Origin: an uncultured Prevotella sp.
GTDB lineage: Bacteria > Bacteroidota > Bacteroidia > Bacteroidales > Bacteroidaceae
Reading direction: 5' to 3'
Length of the DNA stretch: 32,037 nt
NCBI GenBank assembly: GCA_900315525.1
Contig: OMZO01000022.1
Coordinates: forward strand, 1-32,037
The notes under the pieces are model-generated. The model saw only the letters and a program-made list of their open reading frames with translations. It had not been told where the DNA came from and did not search any database. The translations under genes were made by a program, and so were the position numbers. Positions within the stretch are counted from its first letter, which is position 1. Each line of letters starts with the position of its first letter. This document shows positions 1-6,701 of the stretch, in pieces.

Positions 1-121
1 TGCAGATTTCGTTATACACTGCGAGGGCATAGCGCTCGACGCTGAAGTGACCGTCGGTCTTCAGGGGGCGGAAGTTCAGGCGCAGCGTGCCGTCGTCGCA
101 TCGCAACGGCTGGCCTATCAC
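1..121 (-). CDS. Partial CDS, unidentified, running off the left edge
   Basis: On the minus strand a reading frame opens with GTG at 121-119 and stays open for 40 codons to the window edge, so only the N-terminus is present. The GTG overlaps the TGA of the upstream MFS gene in a GTGA arrangement, the 4-nt coupling used elsewhere in this window (ATGA). Third codon positions are overwhelmingly G or C, which supports real coding. The peptide begins V-I-G-Q-P-L-R and contains FRPLKTDGHFSVERYALAVY. I do not recognise the family. The start could also be a different codon, because no ATG is available in this frame. It is probably co-transcribed with the MFS gene, ribH and the TPR gene. Confidence 0.5.
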   Translation of the reverse strand, partial: MIGQPLRCDDGTLRLNFRPLKTDGHFSVERYALAVYNEIC

Positions 122-1347
122 CTGACACTATCGCTGAGTCGGCGCTGGAGGAAGAAGGCCTTGGTGGCGGCGAAGAAGGTAGCGACACCTGCAGCATTGA
201 TGATGACGACGGTCCAAAAGGAGGCATCATAGCCCAGATACTCGGCAATGACACCGCCAAGAAGGATGCCAAGTCCCATGCCGATGTCCCAAGAGATTAG
301 GATGGTGGAATTAGCCGTGCCGCGCTGGTTGTTGTGTGCCACGCAGATGGTCATGTTCTGGAAGGCAGGCCACATGTGGCCATTACCCAGGCCGATGAGC
401 AGTGCCGAACCATAGTAGCCAATCAAAGTGAAAAGTGAAGAGTGAAGCGTGAAGAGTGATGACAGAGTCGGCATAAGTATAAATAAAGTGTAGCCGACGA
501 GCGAGATGACCATGCCCGAGCCCGCATTATGCGTCAGGCACCCTTCGCGCAGAGCCTTTCCGCCCTGCAAGCGCGAGATAATCAAGCCGACGGAACAGAG
601 CAGGAAATAGGTGCCTGTACCGCCCGTGATACCCATCACCTCCTTGCCGTAGATTGCCAGATAGTTACTCAGCACTCCGAAGCTGAAGCCGAAAGCCACC
701 ATATTGAGTCCGAGCAGCCAACCACGCACAAGGAAGAAGCGGTCCCACGAGAGTTTCGACTTGTTGCGCACAATTTCCTTCTCAGGGAACTTGACCGTTG
801 CATCGATGAGCCAGCCCGCACAAGCCACGACAAGCGCCAGCCAGAAGAGCAGTTCGAAGCTATCGGTATATTTGTAGATGAAGATACCAATGGTGGGAGC
901 GATGGCCATCGAGAGGTTGTTGCTCAGCCCATAGTATCCGATGCCCTCGGTACGACGACTGGATGGCAACACGTCGATAGCTGCCGTAGAGTTGGCAACA
1001 GTAAGCGCACCAAAAGGTCCGCCATGAAGCGTACGCACAATCGTAAACAATAATAAGGTGGAGGCCGCGAGATAGCCGGCAAAGAAAATGGCGAAGGCGC
1101 CGAAGCACGCCATCAGTACCGTGCGACGGGGGAAGGAATCAACGAAATAGCCGCTGAAGGGACGGAAGAGCAATGCCGTGATGGTATAGCCTGACAATAC
1201 GAGGCCTATCACATCCTTCGGGGCACCGAAATGCTCACTCAGGTAGAGCGGCAACAAGGGGGTTAAAACATAAAAGGCGAAGAACAGCGTAAAATTCGCT
1301 GCCATCACCTTACAGTAGTTACTATTCCAAAGTCTTTCCAACGACAA
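118..1347 (-). CDS. MFS transporter
   Basis: A 409-residue polytopic inner-membrane protein with about 12 hydrophobic segments, typical of the major facilitator superfamily (drug or sugar efflux type). Substrate cannot be read from the sequence. The N-terminal LWNSNY followed by FTLFFAFYVLTPLLPLYL resembles many Bacteroidales MFS proteins, so I prefer the TTG start at 1347, directly abutting the TGA of ribH. An ATG at 1305 (MAANFTLFF) is the alternative and would lose 14 residues. An unusual feature is a five-copy 7-bp tandem repeat inside the gene (plus-strand 425-459) that encodes LSSLFTLHSSLFTL in the loop between the predicted ninth and tenth helices. It is third in a minus-strand unit with the TPR gene and ribH. 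Confidence 0.85.
   Translation of the reverse strand: MSLERLWNSNYCKVMAANFTLFFAFYVLTPLLPLYLSEHFGAPKDVIGLVLSGYTITALLFRPFSGYFVDSFPRRTVLMACFGAFAIFFAGYLAASTLLLFTIVRTLHGGPFGALTVANSTAAIDVLPSSRRTEGIGYYGLSNNLSMAIAPTIGIFIYKYTDSFELLFWLALVVACAGWLIDATVKFPEKEIVRNKSKLSWDRFFLVRGWLLGLNMVAFGFSFGVLSNYLAIYGKEVMGITGGTGTYFLLCSVGLIISRLQGGKALREGCLTHNAGSGMVISLVGYTLFILMPTLSSLFTLHSSLFTLIGYYGSALLIGLGNGHMWPAFQNMTICVAHNNQRGTANSTILISWDIGMGLGILLGGVIAEYLGYDASFWTVVIINAAGVATFFAATKAFFLQRRLSDSVR
425..459. repeat. Tandem heptamer array, five copies, within MFS gene
   Basis: Five consecutive 7-bp units read on the plus strand as aaagtga, aaagtga, agagtga, agcgtga, agagtga. On the coding strand the unit is close to TTCACTC. The array is 35 bp, and because 7 is not a multiple of 3 a change of one unit would shift the MFS reading frame. 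The encoded peptide has a 7-residue period. Confidence 0.85.
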
Positions 1348-1824
1348 TCAGAACTTGGCCATCTTGATGGCTACCACAGCACACTCGTCGCCCTTGTTAC
1401 CGAGACGTCCTCCTGCACGGTCCTTGGCCTGCTGGAGATCGTTGGTGGTAAGCAGTCCATAGACTACGGGGATGTTGCTTGTGGCATTCAGACGGGCAAT
1501 ACCCTCAGTTACTCCCTGACAGATATAGTCGAAATGAGGAGTCTCTCCACGGATGACACAACCAAGGATAATCACCGCGTCGTAGCCGTCGTTGAGCGTC
1601 ATCTGGTGGGCACCGTAGATCAATTCGAAAGAGCCGGGGACGGTCTTCACATGGATGTTCTCAGGAAGGGCACCGTGCTTCTCGAGCGTGTTGACACAGC
1701 CCTCGAGCAGGGCACCGGTAATCTCAGGATTCCATTCTGCCACGACGACGCCGAAGATCATGTTCGACGCGTCGGGCACCTTGGAGAAATCGTAGTCGCT
1801 GAGGTTATGGAGTGCTGTTGCCAT
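1348..1824 (-). CDS. ribH: 6,7-dimethyl-8-ribityllumazine synthase
   Basis: A 158-residue lumazine synthase, the penultimate enzyme of riboflavin synthesis. It condenses 5-amino-6-ribitylamino-uracil with 3,4-dihydroxy-2-butanone 4-phosphate in the cytoplasm. The visible family motifs are VVAEWNPEI near residue 27, [11 protein letters not shown] (substrate pocket), [18 protein letters not shown] with the catalytic His, and the C-terminal GNKGDECA. The length is normal for the family. It starts with ATG 3 nt after the TPR gene's stop and its TGA abuts the TTG of the MFS gene. No other rib gene is present here, so the enzyme is outside a riboflavin operon. Confidence 0.97.
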   Translation of the reverse strand: MATALHNLSDYDFSKVPDASNMIFGVVVAEWNPEITGALLEGCVNTLEKHGALPENIHVKTVPGSFELIYGAHQMTLNDGYDAVIILGCVIRGETPHFDYICQGVTEGIARLNATSNIPVVYGLLTTNDLQQAKDRAGGRLGNKGDECAVVAIKMAKF

Positions 1825-1827
1825 AGA

Positions 1828-2511
1828 TTACTTAGCAGAAACGCGCTCAATATAACCGTCGATTGTCTGATACTGCATCGAGTTGAAGTACTTTTCCTTC
1901 ACGGTCTGATACAGCTTGAGAGCCTCGTCGTTCTTACCCTGGCTCTCCAGAATCTCACCAGCCTGAATCAGGAAGGTGGGTGAAAGCGAGTTGTTGTCAG
2001 CCTTCTCTGCAGCCTTCTTCAGATGAGAGACAGCCTTGTCGAGCTGGTTCAGGTGAGCATAGGCATTACCAAGAGCACCTTCGGCAGCAGGGGAAATCAT
2101 CTGGTCGTCGGCACCGTCATACTCCTCAAGGAATTTCACGGCAGCATCCCACTTGCCGAGCTGAGCGTTGCAGAGGCCGGCATAGAGGTTGGCCAGGTTA
2201 CCAGCAGCAGTGCTGCTATATTCATCGGCAAGCTTAGCGAAGCCCTTGAAGCTTGCGCTGTCGCCATTGAGAGCCTGCTCGAAGAGGCCCTGAGCAAAAT
2301 ACTCCTGACCTTTGGCGATGGCTGTGCTGGCCTTCTGCTCGTTAGGCTCTGAGATATAAGTCTTGTAAAGTACTGCACCGGCGATGATGACAATCAGTGC
2401 CACAACGACGGTGATGATTGCCTTCTTGTACTTCAGGAAGAAGGCCTCACTCTGGTTCAGGGTCTGCTCCATTGTGGGTGCAGCCTGCTGTTGATTTGAT
2501 GTATTTGCCAT
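1828..2511 (-). CDS. Membrane-anchored tetratricopeptide repeat protein
   Basis: A 227-residue protein with a cytoplasmic N-terminal stretch, one transmembrane helix at about residues 33-50 (AIITVVVALIVIIAGAVLY), then an extracytoplasmic domain of TPR-like helical pairs. The A-x-A-x-LGNAYAHLNQLDKAV-type and EALKLY patterns mark TPR units. The layout recalls YfgM-type proteins (one N-terminal helix plus TPRs) that associate with secretion or envelope chaperones, but that role is inferred from layout only. It is the first gene of the unit leading to ribH and the MFS gene, with a promoter at 2546-2553 and a leader of about 30 nt. It is divergent from recF. Confidence 0.85.
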   Translation of the reverse strand: MANTSNQQQAAPTMEQTLNQSEAFFLKYKKAIITVVVALIVIIAGAVLYKTYISEPNEQKASTAIAKGQEYFAQGLFEQALNGDSASFKGFAKLADEYSSTAAGNLANLYAGLCNAQLGKWDAAVKFLEEYDGADDQMISPAAEGALGNAYAHLNQLDKAVSHLKKAAEKADNNSLSPTFLIQAGEILESQGKNDEALKLYQTVKEKYFNSMQYQTIDGYIERVSAK

Positions 2512-2545
2512 TATGTTTTATGTATTTATTTTCGAAAATCGGGTG

Positions 2546-2553
2546 CAAAGTTA
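2546..2553 (-). promoter_or_regulatory. -7 promoter element of the TPR-ribH-MFS unit
   Basis: On the minus strand the sequence reads TAACTTTGCACCC, matching the Bacteroidetes -7 consensus TAnnTTTG. It lies 34 nt upstream of the ATG at 2511. No clear TTTG -33 box is visible. Confidence 0.7.
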
Positions 2554-2648
2554 CGAAAAATTTGTCATGCTTTGCGCTGATTATGCAGTTTTTTTTCGTA
2601 AAATAGTTAAAATCCGTGTAATCTGAGCCGTCGGTGCCCAAAAAGTAG

Positions 2649-2656
2649 TACCTTTG
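2649..2656 (+). promoter_or_regulatory. -7 promoter element of recF
   Basis: TACCTTTG, a perfect Bacteroidetes -7 box, is followed by CACT and then directly by the recF ATG at 2661. Only 4 nt separate the box from the start codon, so transcription should begin at or next to the ATG. No convincing -33 TTTG is visible. Confidence 0.75.
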
Positions 2657-2660
2657 CACT

Positions 2661-3746
2661 ATGATTCTCGAGAAACTATCGCTCATCAACTATAAGAATA
2701 TCCAGACCGCTACGCTGGAACTGTCGCCGAAGATCAACTGTCTGATCGGTCAGAACGGCGTGGGGAAGACTAACGTGCTGGACGCCATCTATTTCCTCTC
2801 CTTCTGTCATTCTGCGGTCAACCCCAACGACTCGCAGGTCATCACCCACGGCCAGGAGTTCTTCATGCTGGAGGGCACCTATTCGGACGATCTCTACATC
2901 TCCTGCGGCATGAAACGCGGCACGAAGAAGCATTTCAAACGTAACAAGAAGGAATACAAGCGGCTATCGGAGCATATCGGACTGATACCGCTGGTGATGG
3001 TGTCGCCTTCTGACACGATGCTCATCGAAGGCGGAAGCGAAGAGCGACGGAAACTGATGGATGTGGTCATCTCGCAATATGATCATGGCTATATCGAATC
3101 GATGAACCGTTATAACAAGGCTTTGCTACAGCGAAACACGATGCTGAAGATGGAGGAAGAACCTGACGCTGATGTTATCGCCCTCTGGGAAGAGCAGATG
3201 GCCGTAGAGGGTGAGCGCATCTACCAACGACGCGACGCTTTTGTCAGGGAGCTGACACCCGTGTTCCAGCGTTACTACGAACAGATATCAGGCAATAAAG
3301 AGCAGGTGGCCATCGAGTATGTGTCGCATTGCCAGCGCGGGCCGTTGCTGGAGGTCATTCAGCGCGACCGGGCGAAAGACCGCATCATGGGCTACTCGCT
3401 GCACGGCACGCATCGCGACGACCTGACATTCACCTTGGGCGGACATCCGCTGAAGCGTGAGGGCAGTCAGGGACAGCTGAAGACCTTCGTGATATCCCTG
3501 AAGCTGGCACAGTTCGACTTCCTGCGCCGCACCAACAACCGCACCACTCCCCTACTCTTGCTTGACGATATCTTCGACAAGCTCGATGCCAATCGCGTGG
3601 AGCAAATCGTGAAACTGGTTGCTGGCGACGAGTTCGGACAGATATTCATCACAGACACCAACCGCGACCATCTGGACCAGATTCTCAGCCGTTCATCCCA
3701 CGACTACCAGATCTTCCACGTCAAGGATGGCGAAGTAACCAAATAG
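2661..3746 (+). CDS. recF: DNA replication and repair protein RecF
   Basis: A 361-residue SMC-like ATPase that loads RecA at single-strand gaps together with RecO and RecR. The Walker A motif GQNGVGKTN is at residues 30-38. The ABC-type signature GSQGQLKTF lies near residue 272, and Walker B LLLLDDIFDKLD near residue 297. The length is normal. The start is secure because the family begins with a short M-I-L-x-x-L-x-L-x-N-Y-K-N strand, and here the ATG gives MILEKLSLINYKN. The promoter box ends 4 nt upstream of this ATG. The DUF721 gene follows after 3 nt, a pairing common in Bacteroidetes. Confidence 0.98.
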   Translation: MILEKLSLINYKNIQTATLELSPKINCLIGQNGVGKTNVLDAIYFLSFCHSAVNPNDSQVITHGQEFFMLEGTYSDDLYISCGMKRGTKKHFKRNKKEYKRLSEHIGLIPLVMVSPSDTMLIEGGSEERRKLMDVVISQYDHGYIESMNRYNKALLQRNTMLKMEEEPDADVIALWEEQMAVEGERIYQRRDAFVRELTPVFQRYYEQISGNKEQVAIEYVSHCQRGPLLEVIQRDRAKDRIMGYSLHGTHRDDLTFTLGGHPLKREGSQGQLKTFVISLKLAQFDFLRRTNNRTTPLLLLDDIFDKLDANRVEQIVKLVAGDEFGQIFITDTNRDHLDQILSRSSHDYQIFHVKDGEVTK

Positions 3747-3749
3747 TGT

Positions 3750-4040
3750 ATGTTCAGAAAAGACGTCAAGAATATCAGAGAACTGATTCTGAGGAATCTG
3801 CGGTCACAGGGGCTGGAGACACCGCTGCTGCAGAAACGCCTCGTGGATGCCTGGCCAACCGTGATGGGCGACATGGTAGCGGGCTACACCCAAGAAGTCT
3901 ACATCCGCAACCAAACGCTATGGGTGCACCTGACAAGTCCGGCCCTCAGAGCCGACCTCTCGATGATGAAACAAGATATCGTGAAAAAACTGAATGCAGC
4001 CGTCGACAGTCAGGTCATTGTCGACATCCGCTTCTGCTAA
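3750..4040 (+). CDS. DUF721 (DciA-like) protein
   Basis: A 96-residue protein of the DUF721 family, beginning MFRKDVKNIRELI and carrying the family's central W-P-x-V-x-G (here WPTVMGDMVAGYT) and the LWVHLTSPALRADLSMMK strand. Relatives in other bacteria (DciA) help load the replicative helicase DnaB, which fits its position directly after recF. Function in Bacteroidetes is inferred. The recF stop is 3 nt upstream, so the two are translationally close. Its TAA at 4038-4040 overlaps the TAG of the convergent 5-formyl-THF cyclo-ligase gene (4037-4039), leaving no room for a terminator. Confidence 0.88.
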   Translation: MFRKDVKNIRELILRNLRSQGLETPLLQKRLVDAWPTVMGDMVAGYTQEVYIRNQTLWVHLTSPALRADLSMMKQDIVKKLNAAVDSQVIVDIRFC

Positions 4041-4558
4041 ACGACGATATCCATAGGGACATCATGCACATCAACAGGGACTTCCGACACTTTCTGGAAA
4101 TCGAAGCAAACGCCTATTTTCCTGCAGTCAAGACCAGCCAGCAGACGGTCGTAATAGCCCTTGCCACGACCGAGCCTGTGGCCTTGGGCATCATAGGCCA
4201 TACCAGGTACCAATGCCGTGTCGATAAGGCTCATATCTGTAAACCGCTGACCGACAGGCTCCTGGATATGAAAGGCACCCTCACATAAGTCTGCCTCACC
4301 GCTATATCGGCATAGTTCCATCACTGTGTCGTCAACTACTCTGGGCAACAAGACCGTCTTGCCATCGGCCACCAATTCGTCGAGCAAGACATGGGTACAC
4401 ACCTCATCGGGCAATGAATAGTAGGCCAGAACGACAGTGGCCTCACGCAACATAGGACGAAGACGGGCTATGACAGGCAGCGACAGCTCCTCCAGCTGTT
4501 GCCAGGTGAACTGTCGCTTCCTATCGCGCATCTGCTTCCGCAGGTCTGCCTTAAGCAT
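4037..4558 (-). CDS. 5-formyltetrahydrofolate cyclo-ligase
   Basis: A 173-residue cytoplasmic enzyme that converts 5-formyl-THF to 5,10-methenyl-THF using ATP. The family signature is clear: LVPGMAYDAQGHRLGRGKGY, followed by YDRLL. The N-terminus LRKQMRDRKRQ is the family's usual basic first helix. I chose the ATG at 4558 (MLKADLRK), which overlaps the end of the S41 protease gene by 8 nt. An upstream ATG at 4594 would add 12 residues (MRAKRLQSHISH) not expected in the family. It is the last gene of the ten-gene minus-strand unit and ends inside the DUF721 stop codon. Confidence 0.93.
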   Translation of the reverse strand: MLKADLRKQMRDRKRQFTWQQLEELSLPVIARLRPMLREATVVLAYYSLPDEVCTHVLLDELVADGKTVLLPRVVDDTVMELCRYSGEADLCEGAFHIQEPVGQRFTDMSLIDTALVPGMAYDAQGHRLGRGKGYYDRLLAGLDCRKIGVCFDFQKVSEVPVDVHDVPMDIVV

Positions 4559-6251
4559 GTGCGAAATATGGCTTTGGAGCCTTTTGGCTCGCATGGTCGA
4601 ACATCATGGCCACCTTGCCGTCATTCGTCCCTTTGACTTGTGCTTTACTGGGGAAAGCCTCGCCATTACGGAAGATACGCAACGTCTCAATGATGACAGG
4701 ATCATCGTGATTGAGATACTCCGTCCAAGCCTCTTCGTTGAGAATATTGTAGATAATGCGGCTGTTGACGAAACGCTCCAACAACTTATGCGATTTCTGA
4801 ATCATCAGGTTACGACGCTTCAGGCCGTTCTTCTCCGCAAAGGCCACAAACTTTTCGACCGTGTTCTGACTCTTCAGGTAGCGTTCCATCTCCCACACAT
4901 CCTCCATTGAACTCAGCTTAGTGCGGTTCTCATCGGTATAGTTGTAGGCGAACTGCAGGATGAGTCCCGACATCGAGGCTTCCTTATAGTAGGAAGTCAT
5001 GCCCAGTGTGTCCTCAGGAATGAAGGTGTCGGGCGTAATGCCACCACCACCATAGACGACACGGCCATTGGCTGTATGGTATTCCGGACCGGTATGTTTG
5101 ATGCTGTCCTGAGAGAAGAACTCTCCGTGCTGATAGCGCTGCATCCAATCGCCCTCGTAGTCCTCTCCGTCGGCATAAGGTTTCTGGATACAGCGGCCTG
5201 AGGGGGTGTAGTAGCGAGCGATTGTCAGCCGAATCATCGAATGGTCAGAGAACTCCATCGGCTTCTGCACCAGGCCCTTACCAAAGGAGCGACGACCAAC
5301 AATAGTACCACGATCGTTATCCTGAATGGCACCAGCAAGAATCTCAGAGGCTGACGCCGAACTCTCGTCGACGAGTACGACGAGCGGAATACGCTGGTAG
5401 CTGCCTCGACCATCGGCCCTGTACTCCTGTCTCGGATAGCGACGACCCTCCGTATAGACAATCAGTTGGCCCTTAGCAAGGAACTCATTGGCAATCTGAA
5501 CAGCCGACTCGAGATAGCCGCCTGTATTGCCACGCAGGTCGATGACCAGATTCGAGAAACCTTTCTGCGCCAGTTTGGCCAAAGCAATGAGCAGCTCGGG
5601 ATAGGTATTCTCGCCGAAGTTCTTCATGCGGATATAGCCACTCTCATCGTCGAGCATATAGCAGGCCGTCACACTCTTGGTCGGTATCTCACCACGCGTA
5701 ACAGTGATATGTCGCACGGTCTTCTCGCCATAGCGGATGACGCCGAGCTTTACCTTTGTGTCCTTAGGTCCCTTCAGACGGTGCATGGCTTCTTCGTTCG
5801 TCACTTTCTTTCCGACAAACACGGAGTCGTCCACCTCGACAATCTTGTCGCCAGCCAGCACACCAGCCCGCTCTGCCGGGCCGTTGCCAATGACGTTCTG
5901 AACACGAATCGTATCCTGACGAATCGTAAACTCAATACCGATACCGGAGAAAGAGCCACGCAGGTCGTCGTTGGCAATCTGCCCTTCACGAGCTGTGATA
6001 TAGACGGAGTGAGGGTCGAGTTCGCCCAGAATCTGTGGCATGGCTTTCTCCACCAAGTCGTTTATATTGACCGTATCGACATACTGGTCATCGATAATGT
6101 GGAGCAGGTTGTTGAGCTTGTTGCCACTCGAGTTGATAATGTTCAGGCGGTTACCAGAGAAATGATTGGCGTAGAAGGTACCAATCAAGATACCTATGAC
6201 CACCGAGACAGCCAGCCAAAGTGGCATAAAACGATAGTTCTTACTTTTCAT
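4551..6251 (-). CDS. S41 family C-terminal processing peptidase
   Basis: A 566-residue secreted or membrane-anchored serine protease of the CtpA/Prc type, which trims or degrades envelope proteins. Residues 9-27 form a hydrophobic anchor or signal (MPLWLAVSVVIGILIGTF). A PDZ domain spans roughly 95-185 (GIGIEF, GPAERAGVLAGD). The peptidase domain follows, with LRGNTGGYLESA near 239-250, the nucleophile segment ESSASASEI at 296-304 and the general-base Lys in SFGKGLVQ (K325). The C-terminal part after residue 400 (GGGITPDTFIPEDT and beyond) is an extension common in Bacteroidetes homologues. It starts 6 nt after the dCMP deaminase stop. Confidence 0.94.
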   Translation of the reverse strand: MKSKNYRFMPLWLAVSVVIGILIGTFYANHFSGNRLNIINSSGNKLNNLLHIIDDQYVDTVNINDLVEKAMPQILGELDPHSVYITAREGQIANDDLRGSFSGIGIEFTIRQDTIRVQNVIGNGPAERAGVLAGDKIVEVDDSVFVGKKVTNEEAMHRLKGPKDTKVKLGVIRYGEKTVRHITVTRGEIPTKSVTACYMLDDESGYIRMKNFGENTYPELLIALAKLAQKGFSNLVIDLRGNTGGYLESAVQIANEFLAKGQLIVYTEGRRYPRQEYRADGRGSYQRIPLVVLVDESSASASEILAGAIQDNDRGTIVGRRSFGKGLVQKPMEFSDHSMIRLTIARYYTPSGRCIQKPYADGEDYEGDWMQRYQHGEFFSQDSIKHTGPEYHTANGRVVYGGGGITPDTFIPEDTLGMTSYYKEASMSGLILQFAYNYTDENRTKLSSMEDVWEMERYLKSQNTVEKFVAFAEKNGLKRRNLMIQKSHKLLERFVNSRIIYNILNEEAWTEYLNHDDPVIIETLRIFRNGEAFPSKAQVKGTNDGKVAMMFDHASQKAPKPYFAHA

Positions 6252-6257
6252 CGTCCT

Positions 6258-6701
6258 TTATTTATCAGTATTAACATCCATAAATATGACCTCGATACCA
6301 GCACGCTTCAGCAGGTCGATACCGTCGGTGAGACGATACTGCTCACCATACACCACGCGGCGGATCCCTGCTTGTATGATCAGCTTGGCACACTCGATAC
6401 AAGGAGAGGCCGTGATGTAAATCGTCGCGCCGTCACTGTTGTTGTTGCTACGTGCCAGCTTCGTGATGGCATTGGCCTCTGCATGGAGCACATAGGGCTT
6501 GGTGACATTATTGTCGTCCTCGCACACATTCTCAAAACCACTCGGCGTACCGTTATAGCCGTCGCTGATAATCATCTTGTCCTTCACCACCAAGGCACCG
6601 ACCTGACGGCGCTGGCAGTAGGAATTCTCTGCCCAAATGCGCGCCATACGCAAGTAGCGCTGATCCAGTTTCTCCTGTTTCTCGTTCATATCCTTAGTCA
6701 T
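6258..6701 (-). CDS. dCMP deaminase family protein
   Basis: A 147-residue zinc-dependent deoxycytidylate deaminase, which converts dCMP to dUMP for thymidylate synthesis. The catalytic zinc site is complete: HAE at residues 73-75 and PCIEC at 100-104. GYNGTPSGFENVC at about 48-60 is the nucleotide-binding loop typical of the ComEB/dCMP deaminase group. The ATG at 6701 overlaps the TGA of the M3 peptidase gene (ATGA). The N-terminal nine residues (KDMNEKQEK) closely resemble the N-terminus of that upstream peptidase, and a later Met (M5) is a possible alternative start. Confidence 0.94.
   Translation of the reverse strand: MTKDMNEKQEKLDQRYLRMARIWAENSYCQRRQVGALVVKDKMIISDGYNGTPSGFENVCEDDNNVTKPYVLHAEANAITKLARSNNNSDGATIYITASPCIECAKLIIQAGIRRVVYGEQYRLTDGIDLLKRAGIEVIFMDVNTDK

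Noticed and set aside
3746-4288. 180-codon open frame on the plus strand overlapping the DUF721 gene
   Set aside because: It is in a different frame from the DUF721 gene, runs antisense into the cyclo-ligase gene, and its product is charged low-complexity sequence without family motifs.
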